Assembly: GCA_019423835.1 (NCBI GenBank)
Contig: JAHZAR010000027.1
Location: forward strand, 15,675-30,341
Direction of reading: 5' to 3'
DNA: 14,667 nt
Source of the DNA: Clostridiales bacterium
GTDB lineage: Bacteria; Bacillota; Clostridia; Lachnospirales; Lachnospiraceae
Shown here: positions 7,601 through 14,442 of the stretch, piece after piece
Numbering within the stretch: position 1 is the stretch's first letter
Layout of the letters: each line of letters opens with the position of its first letter
Notes under the pieces: generated by a model
Seen by the model: the letters and a program-made list of their open reading frames with translations, nothing else
Database searches by the model: none
What the model was told of the DNA's origin: nothing
Translations under genes and position numbers: made by a program

Positions 7601-8201
7601 GGAGGTGTCAGAGCGGTATGAGTTCCTGAACAGCCAGCACCAGGATCTGGTGGAAGCCAGGGAATCCCTTCTGAAAATTATCGAGGAACTGGATACGGGA
7701 ATGCGTCTGCAGTTTGAGGAAAAGTTTACACAGATCCGTCTGGAGTTTGACAGGGTTTTTAAGGAGCTGTTCGGAGGAGGACATGGAACTCTTGTTCTCC
7801 AGGAAGATGAGGACATTCTGGAGGCGGGAATCCAGATTATTTCCCAGCCGCCTGGCAAAAAGCTTCAGAACATGATGCAGCTTTCCGGCGGAGAGAAGGC
7901 ACTTACCGCCATCGCCCTTCTCTTTGCCATCCAGAATCTGAAGCCGTCGCCCTTCTGCCTGCTGGATGAGATTGAGGCGGCGCTGGATGATTCCAATGTG
8001 GACCGCTTTGCAAAGTATCTGCATAAGCTGACGAAATATACCCAGTTTATCGTGATCACCCACCGAAGGGGAACCATGGTTTCCTCTGACCGGCTGTATG
8101 GAATTACCATGCAGGAGAAGGGGGTTTCCACCCTCGTCTCCGTCAGTCTGGTGGAGAGCGAGCTGGAGGCCCAGGCGAAGGCGGGAAAGACGCGGTTCTG
8201 A
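4614..8201 (+). CDS. smc: Chromosome segregation protein SMC
   Basis: SMC is the ATPase of the bacterial condensin (with ScpA and ScpB) that extrudes DNA loops and compacts and separates chromosomes. The 1195 residues match full-length bacterial SMC. The N-terminal head has Walker A GPNGSGKSN (31-39). Two long Glu/Lys/Arg-rich coiled-coil arms (about 170-510 and 670-1000) flank a hinge from about 522 (GIHGVVADLI) to about 640. The C-terminal head has the ABC signature LSGGEK (1090-1095) and Walker B CLLDEIEAALDD with D1118 and E1119. Canonical SMCs usually read DEVDAALD; Ile-Glu here is a mild change. The ribosome site is weak (AAGG, 4604-4607) and overlaps the rnc stop, suggesting translational coupling. 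The frame is intact throughout. Confidence 0.97.
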   Translation: MYLKSIEIQGFKSFANKILFEFHNGITGIVGPNGSGKSNVADAVRWVLGEQRAKQLRGGTMQDVIFSGTEIRKPQGFAYVAITLDNSDHRLPIAYDQVTVSRRLYRSGESEYRINGSACRLKDIQELFYDTGIGKEGYSIIGQGQIDRILSGRPEERRELFDEAAGIVKFKRRKLIAQRKLMDEEQNLVRVGDILSELEKQVGPLKSQSEAAKEYLRLREELKGKDANLFLLEHKALNLQLKELEDKKQIVSGDLEDAKERAEKLRQDYERLEKEAEAVEEQLAAGREQLSRAGVMKESLEGQIAVLEEQINSERMNEEHIKNRAAAILAELSEKTSQRAGFERQKEEAGKQVQEAEAALKSAQSELEEWEKRLLSISGESEAAKAVIINTLNEKAGLAARSQRYETMLEQVDVRRSEVMQKLLRYKSDESVQEEEIKKEEAVLVRVEEELSALIGQEEETACRLTEAEDEAAKLSRRLSEEQQKYHTSHTKLESLRNLAERYEGYGTSIRRVMEQKNRVKGIHGVVADLIATSKQYETAIETALGGSIQNVVTDREETAKELIEYLKKNRFGRATFLPLTGISNRGGFTQERALKEPGVLGLASDLVEVKDEYQALSRYLLGRVVVVDGIDNAIALARKFRHTLRIVTLEGELFSAGGSMTGGSFKNSSNLLGRQREIAELEKACLAALEAVEELHKSLAANEAMRAQLKEEAERLRGEKQEAFLRKNTSELNLKRLEGKRQEIAESSSDLVMESRELEFQLREIRENTEKLAEEMRKLEALHDEKTELSNRLSEELSRAQESRETAAGRLSEAQLSEANVRQKDSFLSENIRRLMSEEERLCAEQKELDSGSGRSAEAMEEKKRQISSIRKQMEEQERNTAAIRESLLGQTSRKEELLAGQKAFFQSREELSGRISSLDREMFRLEGQKERIAERIESRISYMWDEYELTYSGACSLMEEEPGTIPEIHRSIDRLKGEIKALGSVNVNAIEDYREVSERYEFLNSQHQDLVEARESLLKIIEELDTGMRLQFEEKFTQIRLEFDRVFKELFGGGHGTLVLQEDEDILEAGIQIISQPPGKKLQNMMQLSGGEKALTAIALLFAIQNLKPSPFCLLDEIEAALDDSNVDRFAKYLHKLTKYTQFIVITHRRGTMVSSDRLYGITMQEKGVSTLVSVSLVESELEAQAKAGKTRF

Positions 8202-8260
8202 TCCGCACAGACAGAGGAGCCGGAAAGAGAAAAGGGCACAGGGAAAATAAAAAAGAGCAG

Positions 8261-8280
8261 GCAGTTTTTGAGGAAACTGC
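8261..8280. repeat. Hairpin in smc-ftsY gap
   Basis: GCAGTTT (8261-8267) and AAACTGC (8274-8280) form a perfect 7-bp stem with a 6-nt loop. No T-run follows on the plus strand. The 126-bp gap has no convincing promoter, so ftsY probably stays within the smc transcript and this may be only a local mRNA structure. Confidence 0.35.
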
Positions 8281-8327
8281 TTCTGACAGCAGAACAAATA
8301 CCGGAATAACAGGAGGACACAAACAGT

Positions 8328-9263
8328 ATGAGTGAGGGAAGAAAAGGCTTTTTCGGCCGCCTTGTGGAAGGACTGACCAAGACGAGAAATTCTATTGTGG
8401 CTGGAATCGACACGATTTTCAGCGGATTTTCATCCATCGATGATGACTTTTATGAGGAGATCGAGGAAACGCTGATCATGGGAGATCTGGGAATCCAGAC
8501 TACTATGGCGATTATGGATGATCTGAGAACCAAGGTGAAGGAACGCCATATCAAGGAGCCGTCCGAATGCAAGGAGCTCCTAATCGAGAGTATCCGCTCC
8601 CAGATGGATCTGGGGGAGAACGCCTATGAGTTCGAGAACAGGAAGTCAGTTGTGCTGGTGATCGGCGTCAACGGGGTGGGAAAAACTACCTCTGTGGGAA
8701 AGCTGGCCGGTCAGCTGAAGAGCCAGGGAAAGAAGGTAATTCTGGCCGCTGCCGATACTTTCCGCGCCGCTGCCATTGAGCAGCTCACAGAGTGGGCCAA
8801 CCGGGCGGGGGTAGACTTGATCGCCCAGCAGGAGGGCTCCGATCCGGCGGCTGTTATCTATGATGCCATCGCCGCAGCCAAGTCAAGACATGCGGACGTT
8901 CTGATCTGTGATACGGCCGGCCGCCTTCACAACAAGAAAAATCTTATGGAAGAGCTGAAGAAGATTAACCGCATCATTGACAAGGAATTTCCGGATGCCT
9001 ACCGTGAAACGCTGGTAGTTCTGGACGGAACCACAGGCCAGAACGCGCTGTCACAGGCGAAGCAGTTTATGGAGGTGGCTGACATTACGGGAATTATCCT
9101 GACGAAGCTGGACGGAACAGCGAAGGGAGGAATTGCCGTGGCGATTCAGTCAGAGCTTGGGATTCCGGTAAAATACGTAGGAATCGGAGAGAAGATCGAC
9201 GATCTCCAGAAATTTAATGCCAATGATTTCGTAAACGCTCTGTTTAATAAAACAAACCAGTAA
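8328..9263 (+). CDS. ftsY: Signal recognition particle receptor FtsY
   Basis: FtsY is the SRP-family GTPase that docks SRP-bound ribosomes at the membrane and hands them to SecYEG. Its 311 residues comprise the NG domain with almost no acidic A domain, as is usual in Gram-positives. The short basic/hydrophobic start (RKGFFGRLVEGL) could form the membrane-binding helix. The N domain is about 10-90. The GTPase motifs are G1 GVNGVGKTT (113-121), the insertion-box motif AADTFRAAA (141-149), DTAGR (195-199) and TKLDGTAKGG (259-268). AGGAGG (8311-8316) lies 11 bp before the ATG. In many Bacillota ylxM and ffh come next; here an unrelated amino acid enzyme follows. Confidence 0.97.
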   Translation: MSEGRKGFFGRLVEGLTKTRNSIVAGIDTIFSGFSSIDDDFYEEIEETLIMGDLGIQTTMAIMDDLRTKVKERHIKEPSECKELLIESIRSQMDLGENAYEFENRKSVVLVIGVNGVGKTTSVGKLAGQLKSQGKKVILAAADTFRAAAIEQLTEWANRAGVDLIAQQEGSDPAAVIYDAIAAAKSRHADVLICDTAGRLHNKKNLMEELKKINRIIDKEFPDAYRETLVVLDGTTGQNALSQAKQFMEVADITGIILTKLDGTAKGGIAVAIQSELGIPVKYVGIGEKIDDLQKFNANDFVNALFNKTNQ

Positions 9264-9302
9264 AGACTGTTAAAAAGACAGTGTGACAGAGAATGCAGCA
9301 AG

Positions 9303-9342
9303 ATAGTTTACATAAAAATATTATGTCAACAATATAGTTACA
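9303..9342 (+). promoter_or_regulatory. AT-rich control region upstream of threonine ammonia-lyase
   Basis: This stretch contains TTTACA (9307-9312) and TATAGT (9333-9338), which resemble -35 and -10 elements but are 20 bp apart, longer than optimal. Between them is a perfect inverted repeat, ACATAA (9310-9315) and TTATGT (9321-9326). The near-direct repeats ATAGTTTACA (9303-9312) and ATAGTTACA (9334-9342) bracket it. A regulated promoter is the best reading: non-optimal spacing plus an operator-like palindrome. The leader to the preferred start codon would be about 95 nt and holds an imperfect pairing, AGCGGC (9369-9374) with GCCGCT (9414-9419). Confidence 0.5.
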
Positions 9343-9438
9343 GAGAAACAGCAGTCACGCAGAACAGAAGCGGCGCAGGGCAGGATGAGACTGGTCCGGG
9401 GCTGCCGCTCTTACAGCAGAGAGGAGACAGGGAAAACG

Positions 9439-10689
9439 ATGTGTGAGAAGGAAAAAAATGAGAAAAAGCTGACACTGGAGAAATTTGAGGAGGCAACGGA
9501 GGCAGTCAGCAGGGTTATCACCGAGACAAAGCTGGTCTACAGTGAGCATTTCTCCAATATGACGGGAAACCGAGTGTATTTTAAGCCGGAAAATATGCAG
9601 TACACAGGTGCCTATAAGGTCAGAGGCGCCTATTACAAGATCAGCACCCTGAGCGAGGAGGAGAAGAAAAAGGGCCTGATCACGGCGTCAGCCGGAAACC
9701 ATGCGCAGGGTGTGGCCTATGCGGCCAAGCTGGCGGGAATCAAGGCCACGATTGTGATGCCTACCTCCACCCCTCTGATGAAGGTGAACCGTACCAGAAG
9801 CTATGGCGCGGAGGTGGTTCTGGAAGGCGATGTATTTGACGAGGCTCTGGCCTGCGCCTATAAGCTGGCGGACGAGCACGGCTATACCTTTGTTCATCCG
9901 TTCAATGATCTGGATGTAGCGACAGGACAGGGAACGATCGCCATGGAAATTATCAAGGAGCTTCCTACAGTTGACTATATCCTGGTTCCCATCGGGGGAG
10001 GCGGATTGTGCACAGGCGTCTCCACTCTGGCCAAGCTTCTTAACCCGAAAATCAAGATTATCGGCGTGGAGCCTGCAGGTGCCAACTGTATGCAGGAATC
10101 CCTGAAGGCAGGAAAGGTGGTCTCTCTTCCGGGTGTCAATACGATCGCAGACGGAACTGCTGTCCAGACTCCGGGCGATCTTCTGTTCCCATATATTCAG
10201 GAAAACGTGGATAAAATTATTACTATCGAGGACTCAGAGCTGATTGTGGCTTTCCTGGATATGGTGGAGAACCATAAAATGATCGTGGAGAATTCAGGCC
10301 TTCTGACGGTGGCAGCTCTCCGGCATCTGGATGTCAGGAAGAAAAAGATTGTCTCGATTCTGAGCGGAGGCAATATGGACGTGATCACCATGGCCTCCAT
10401 TGTCCAGCACGGCCTGATTCAGAGGGATCGGGTGTTTACTGTTTCCGTGCTGCTGCCGGATAAACCCGGCGAGCTGGCCAAGGTGGCCTCTCTTCTGGCT
10501 GAGCAGCAGGGCAATGTAATCAAGCTGGAACACAATCAGTTTGTCAGCATCAACCGGAATGCGGCTGTGGAACTTCGGATTACGCTGGAGGCCTTTGCCA
10601 CAGAGCACAAAAACAGCATTGTGGCCGCATTGAACGATACAGGATACCGCCCGAAGCTATTGAAGTCAAAAAGCATCCATGAGATGTAG
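9439..10689 (+). CDS. ilvA: Threonine ammonia-lyase with ACT domain
   Basis: This PLP enzyme deaminates L-threonine (and often serine) to 2-oxobutyrate and ammonia, feeding either isoleucine synthesis or catabolic energy routes. It has 416 residues from the chosen start. The PLP lysine is K60 in GAYKVRGAY (family SFKxRGA). ASAGNHAQGVAYAA (83-96) and the phosphate-binding loop GGGGLCTG (186-193) are clear. A single ACT domain at about 332-408 (VFTVSVLLPDKPGELAKVAS) suggests allosteric control by an amino acid. This architecture is the medium form, shorter than E. coli IlvA with its paired domains. An in-frame ATG at 9385 would add 18 basic residues but has a poorly placed ribosome site; ATG 9439 has CAGGGA 5 bp and AGGAG 12 bp upstream. 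Whether its role is biosynthetic (IlvA) or catabolic (TdcB-like) is open, so the symbol is tentative. Confidence 0.9.
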   Translation: MCEKEKNEKKLTLEKFEEATEAVSRVITETKLVYSEHFSNMTGNRVYFKPENMQYTGAYKVRGAYYKISTLSEEEKKKGLITASAGNHAQGVAYAAKLAGIKATIVMPTSTPLMKVNRTRSYGAEVVLEGDVFDEALACAYKLADEHGYTFVHPFNDLDVATGQGTIAMEIIKELPTVDYILVPIGGGGLCTGVSTLAKLLNPKIKIIGVEPAGANCMQESLKAGKVVSLPGVNTIADGTAVQTPGDLLFPYIQENVDKIITIEDSELIVAFLDMVENHKMIVENSGLLTVAALRHLDVRKKKIVSILSGGNMDVITMASIVQHGLIQRDRVFTVSVLLPDKPGELAKVASLLAEQQGNVIKLEHNQFVSINRNAAVELRITLEAFATEHKNSIVAALNDTGYRPKLLKSKSIHEM

Positions 10690-10699
10690 CTGTATGAGA

Positions 10700-10731
10700 G
10701 TGCAGCTCATGGCAGGCTCCATGAGCTGTGC
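10700..10731. repeat. Strong hairpin between ilvA and the CLC gene
   Basis: CAGCTCATGG (10703-10712) and CCATGAGCTG (10719-10728) form a perfect 10-bp stem with a 6-nt loop, extendable to 13 bp with two G-U pairs and G10700-C10731. It begins 11 bp after the ilvA stop and ends 32 bp before the next ATG. There is no T-run, so it is more likely an mRNA stability or processing element than a terminator. It does not match the fluoride (crcB) riboswitch consensus. Confidence 0.6.
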
Positions 10732-10763
10732 GGAGAAGGGACAGGCAAAGGCAGGAAACCTCT

Positions 10764-12020
10764 ATGTATCAGCTGAATAAAAATACACCTATGGGGAAAA
10801 ACCTCCACTACTTTGTCAGGTGGAGCGTGATTTCCGTTCTTATCGGCCTGTCCACCGGGCTGATCGGGACAGCATTCGGCCACTGTGTTCTGTGGGCCGG
10901 GGATTATTTCAGAACAAACAGGTGGAGCATATACTTCCTTCCTGTGACCGGGCTTCTGGTTGTCTGGATATACCATATTTTTAAGGAAGACAAAAACAGG
11001 GGAACCAACATGGTGATCGAGTCTATCTACACCAACTCGGATATCAGCCTGGGCATGGCCCCTGCGGTCTTTCTGGGAACGGTGATTACCCACTTTTCCG
11101 GCGGCTCGGCGGGCAGAGAGGGAGCCGCTCTTCAGATGGGCGGGAGCATCGGAAACCAGATCGGAAAGCTGATGAAGCTGGATGAGAAGGATAAAAAAAT
11201 AGCCGTTATGTGCGGAATGAGCGGGGCTTTTGCGGCCCTGTTCGGGACCCCCATGGCGGCGGCTGTGTTTTCCATGGAGGTTATCAGCATCGGGGTCATG
11301 TACTATGCAGCTCTGGTTCCCTGCGTCTTTTCTGCCTTCATCGGCGCGGCGGTGTCCAGCCGTCTGGGGCTTAAGGCGGAGGCCTTTCCCATCGGGGCGA
11401 TCCCTGATTTCGGACTTAAAATGGCTCTGCTGGTCATTTTGCTGGGACTTCTCTGCGCCCTGGTGTCAGAGCTGTTCTGCATTGTGCTTCACCGCACGGC
11501 CAGGATCTATGAGAAGTATTTTCCGACGCCAAACAAGCGGATTATTGCAGGGGGCTTTCTCGTCATCGTCCTGACAATTCTGGTTGGGAATATTGACTAT
11601 AACGGGAGCGGAATCCATCTGATTGAGCAGTGCTTTGAGGGGGAGGTGCGATACGAGGCCTTTCTCTGGAAGATCCTGTTCACGGCGGTGACGCTGGAGG
11701 CCGGCTTTAAGGGAGGCGAGATCGTTCCTACCTTCTGCATTGGAGCCACCTTCGGCTGTACGTTTGCCATGCTGACCGGCCAGCCCCACGGGCTGATGGC
11801 TGCCTGCGGCATGCTTGCCCTGTTTGTGGGCGTTACCAACTGCCCGATTTCTACGCTTCTCATCGGCTTTGAAATGTTTGGCTATGACGCGATGCCCTAC
11901 TTTGTCCTGGCCATTGCGGTGAGCTTCACGCTTTCCGGATACTATGGCCTCTATTCCAGCCAGAAGTTTGCCTACTCGAAGATCAGGACTGAGTACATCA
12001 ACAGAAAGACAGAGGCGTAA
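10764..12020 (+). CDS. CLC-family anion/proton antiporter, CLC-F (fluoride) type likely
   Basis: This is a 418-residue integral membrane protein with about ten or more hydrophobic segments and the CLC fold, without cytoplasmic CBS domains. The gating glutamate is E119 in GREGAALQMG. Several positions depart from chloride-type CLCs. The GSGIP filter is replaced by GTNMV (80-84) with Met83. The internal proton glutamate (E203 in E. coli ClcA) aligns with V173 in SMEVIS. The segment GGIFAP reads GGEIVP with E319. From memory of work on the Enterococcus CLC-F antiporter, a filter methionine, a GGE glutamate and the lack of the internal glutamate mark the F-/H+ branch. A late tyrosine (Y404) aligns with the ClcA anion-binding tyrosine. 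Fluoride export is therefore favoured over chloride transport but unproven. ATG 10764 has AGGA 7 bp upstream; a GTG at 10728 lies inside the hairpin and is rejected. Confidence 0.85.
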   Translation: MYQLNKNTPMGKNLHYFVRWSVISVLIGLSTGLIGTAFGHCVLWAGDYFRTNRWSIYFLPVTGLLVVWIYHIFKEDKNRGTNMVIESIYTNSDISLGMAPAVFLGTVITHFSGGSAGREGAALQMGGSIGNQIGKLMKLDEKDKKIAVMCGMSGAFAALFGTPMAAAVFSMEVISIGVMYYAALVPCVFSAFIGAAVSSRLGLKAEAFPIGAIPDFGLKMALLVILLGLLCALVSELFCIVLHRTARIYEKYFPTPNKRIIAGGFLVIVLTILVGNIDYNGSGIHLIEQCFEGEVRYEAFLWKILFTAVTLEAGFKGGEIVPTFCIGATFGCTFAMLTGQPHGLMAACGMLALFVGVTNCPISTLLIGFEMFGYDAMPYFVLAIAVSFTLSGYYGLYSSQKFAYSKIRTEYINRKTEA

Positions 12021-12079
12021 GGAAAAAGCAGCAAAAAGAGGAAAGAATAAAACAGGGAAAATCCCGGAAGGAGAAGCGA

Positions 12080-13411
12080 ATGAAGAAACTGATTAAAAAT
12101 GTGACCGTGCTGACCATGGACGAGAAAAATACCGTATACCGCAGCGGCTATGTCCTGACAGAGGGAGGACGGATCCTTGAGGCAGGGGAATGGGAGGACA
12201 GCACTGAGAAAAAACTGTTCCTGGAAGGGACAGAGGTCATTGACGGACGCGGAGGAATCCTGCTTCCCGGCCTTGTCAATACTCACTGCCATGTGTCCAT
12301 GATGCCTTTCAGAACTCTGGGAGATGACTGCGCAGACAGGCTCAGACGCTTCCTCTTTCCTCTGGAAAACGATGCCATGACAAGACGCCTGGTTCGGCTG
12401 GCGGCCCGGTACGGAATCTGTGAAATGCTTCTGGCCGGTGTCACTTCCTTCGTGGATATGTACTATTTTGAGGATGAGGTGGCAGAAGCCTGCGAGGAAC
12501 TGGGCATAAGAGGATGGCTTGGCGAGACAGTCATCGGCCAGAAAACCTGTGACAGCAGCGAGCCCTACGGAGGGCTGGCCTATGGGGAACATTTTATCCG
12601 CCAGTGGAAAGACAGTGAACTGGTTCATCCCCTTATCGCTCCCCATGCAACCTACAGCAACACCCCTGAGATGCTGGTGAAGTCCTATGAGCTGGCGTGC
12701 AGATATGACACGCTCTATACGCTTCACTCCAGTGAGATGGATTTTGAAATGGAGCAGTTTAAGAATCAGGGAAAAACACCTACTGAATTTCTGCATGAGC
12801 TGGGAGTTTTGAGCGGCAGGACGCTGCTGGCCCACTGTGTCTATATGACAGATTATGATATGGATCTGCTGGCAGAGACGGGATCCGCTGTCTCCCACTG
12901 CATCGGCTCCAACACAAAGGGAGGGAGGGCGGTAGCACCTGTTCCCGCCATGCTTGAGAGGAAGATCCCTGTAGGGCTTGGGACGGATGGCGCCTCCTCT
13001 GGAAATACTCTGGATCTCTTTACCCTGTTTAAACTCTTTGCTGATTTCCAGAAAACAGCTTACCATGACAGGAGTCTGTTCCCGGCCGACGGTATTGTAA
13101 AAATCGGAACCATGGGAGGAGCCCGGGCATTGGGGGCCGGACAGGAGCTGGGCTCCATCGAGCCGGGCAAAAAGGCGGATCTGGTGATTGTGGAAACGGA
13201 TTCCGTCAACATGTTTCCCTGCTATAATCCGTACTCGGCCCTGGTTTATTCTGCCAATGCATCGAATGTGGATACTGTAATGGTAAACGGGGAGCTGCTG
13301 GTGAGGGGGAAGCAGCTGGTGAAGGCGGATCTTCAGAAAATCCGCGGAGAGCTGAAACAGGAGATGGGACCGTTTATGGAAGCGGCCCAGAAGTATGGAG
13401 ATATGCTCTAG
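12080..13411 (+). CDS. Amidohydrolase, MTA/SAH deaminase-like
   Basis: This metal-dependent hydrolase of the TRZ/ATZ branch has 443 residues, the usual length. Metal ligands are visible as NTHCHVSM (H69, H71), H216 in TLHSSEM and D303 in GLGTDGASS. E219 of the HSSE motif, H189 in APHATYS and H252 in LAHCVYM complete the deaminase pattern. The N-terminal strands (KKLIKNVTVLTMDEKN) and the C-terminal segment (IEPGKKADLVIVE) form the small beta-sandwich. Relatives deaminate 5'-methylthioadenosine, S-adenosylhomocysteine or 5'-deoxyadenosine to inosyl compounds, salvaging SAM by-products. Guanine- or cytosine-type deaminases and chlorohydrolases share the fold, so the substrate is not certain. 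AAGGAG (12068-12073) lies 6 bp before ATG. It follows the CLC gene by 59 A-rich bases with no promoter and is the last gene of that unit. Confidence 0.88.
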   Translation: MKKLIKNVTVLTMDEKNTVYRSGYVLTEGGRILEAGEWEDSTEKKLFLEGTEVIDGRGGILLPGLVNTHCHVSMMPFRTLGDDCADRLRRFLFPLENDAMTRRLVRLAARYGICEMLLAGVTSFVDMYYFEDEVAEACEELGIRGWLGETVIGQKTCDSSEPYGGLAYGEHFIRQWKDSELVHPLIAPHATYSNTPEMLVKSYELACRYDTLYTLHSSEMDFEMEQFKNQGKTPTEFLHELGVLSGRTLLAHCVYMTDYDMDLLAETGSAVSHCIGSNTKGGRAVAPVPAMLERKIPVGLGTDGASSGNTLDLFTLFKLFADFQKTAYHDRSLFPADGIVKIGTMGGARALGAGQELGSIEPGKKADLVIVETDSVNMFPCYNPYSALVYSANASNVDTVMVNGELLVRGKQLVKADLQKIRGELKQEMGPFMEAAQKYGDML

Positions 13412-13421
13412 CTGAGAAAAT

Positions 13422-13477
13422 ATGGCCCCAGTGCCAAGGCGCATCAAACAGCGTTCAGGCACTGCGGCCATGTTTTT
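13422..13477. terminator. Hairpin terminator between convergent genes
   Basis: ATGGCC (13422-13427) plus CAGTGCC (13429-13435) pair with GGCACTG (13458-13464) plus GGCCAT (13466-13471). This makes a 13-bp stem with one C-C mismatch (13428/13465) and a 22-nt loop. TTTTT (13473-13477) follows on the plus strand, terminating the amidohydrolase gene. On the minus strand a shorter TTTT run follows (complement of 13417-13420), so it may also stop the convergent kinase transcript. Confidence 0.85.
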
Positions 13478-13479
13478 AT

Positions 13480-14442
13480 TCAGTCCTCTGCTCCGTCCCT
13501 GCCGTTTAGAGCTGCCAGAAACTTTTCCTCAGACAGAGCGGCTCCCTGAACCTCAACGACGGCTGCGGCGATTCGGTTGGCAGTGCGGATGGCCTCCCTC
13601 ATTTCCAGGCCCAGGCTCAGGCCTGCCATCAGAGTGCCGATGTGGGAATCTCCGGCTCCGATGGTGTCCGCAACCCGGGCCGGTTTTGAGGGCTCCAGAT
13701 AGGAGAGGCCATCACGCTCAAGACAGTAGGTTCCCCGCTCGCCCAGTGTGATGACAACCGTGTTTTTTGTCCTCTGAGAGAGGGAGCGGGCTGCATCCGC
13801 GGCCGAAGAGCAGCCGGAGAGAGCGAAGGCCTCCGATTCATTGATATGGAGAATGGGATGGAGAGCCAGAATCCGCTCCGTTTTTTCCCTGCTGATCCGG
13901 ACGCCCCTGGGGCCCGGAGCATAGAAGAGCTCCCGCTCCGGATGCTGCTCCAGATATTCAATCAGGCTAAGCCCCGTGGGTTCTTCAACCTCCAGCCCGC
14001 AGACATAAACCATGTCAAAGGCCGTATTCTCAAAGGGCTCCATCCAGCTCTTGTCAAAGGTATATTCTGCCCCATGGAAGGACATAAAGGTTCTCTCTCC
14101 TCCCTTTTCCACCAGACAGTAGCAGCAGCCATTTTCCCGGTCCGGCACATGGACGGGAACCTCAAAGCCCCGCTTTTTCAGCTCTTTTTCCACATATTCT
14201 CCGTAGAAGCCGGTTCCCACCGGTGAGATGAAGGTGAGGGGAGCGTGAAAAAGCCGGATCATGCTGGCCACATTGTAAGCGCAGCCGCCCAGGGACAGAG
14301 ACTGGCCGGTGGGATGGATGTCCTCCTCTGTTCTGGGAAGATGGTCGATCTGGATGATAATGTCCACACAGGTGGAGCCGATCACGAGAATTTTTTTCCC
14401 TTTTAAGCAATTCTCTCTTAAAGCATCTGTATTTCTGTTCAT
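13480..14442 (-). CDS. PfkB-family carbohydrate kinase, substrate unknown
   Basis: This 320-residue cytoplasmic kinase belongs to the ribokinase/PfkB family, which phosphorylates sugars or nucleosides with ATP. The N-terminal strand ILVIGSTCVDII and the glycine pair in SLGGCAYNVASMI are the substrate-side signature. The second family signature is DTIGAGDSHIGTLMAG, with the anion hole GAGD and catalytic base Asp265. HINESEAFALSG matches the NxxE Mg2+ motif. The usual GAGDxF has His in place of Phe. Two adjacent cysteines (GCCYCLVEKGGERTF) fall in the region that forms the lid. Nothing around it names the substrate: it is alone, convergent to the amidohydrolase, and could act on ribose, a nucleoside or another sugar. 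On the minus strand, AGGAG (complement of 14450-14454) lies 7 bp from the ATG. Confidence 0.9.
   Translation of the reverse strand: MNRNTDALRENCLKGKKILVIGSTCVDIIIQIDHLPRTEEDIHPTGQSLSLGGCAYNVASMIRLFHAPLTFISPVGTGFYGEYVEKELKKRGFEVPVHVPDRENGCCYCLVEKGGERTFMSFHGAEYTFDKSWMEPFENTAFDMVYVCGLEVEEPTGLSLIEYLEQHPERELFYAPGPRGVRISREKTERILALHPILHINESEAFALSGCSSAADAARSLSQRTKNTVVITLGERGTYCLERDGLSYLEPSKPARVADTIGAGDSHIGTLMAGLSLGLEMREAIRTANRIAAAVVEVQGAALSEEKFLAALNGRDGAED

Noticed and set aside
10690..10763. Possible fluoride riboswitch upstream of the CLC gene
   Set aside because: The region folds as a simple hairpin and lacks the conserved crcB start and pseudoknot sequences I could recognise by eye.
11972..13471. 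499-residue open frame on the minus strand opposite the amidohydrolase
   Set aside because: The amidohydrolase on the other strand has all its catalytic motifs. The antisense translation is low-complexity, crosses the terminator hairpin and shows no domain.
13422..13751. 109-residue plus-strand frame overlapping the PfkB gene
   Set aside because: It begins inside the terminator stem, is antisense to a motif-complete kinase, and has Pro/Arg-rich shadow composition.
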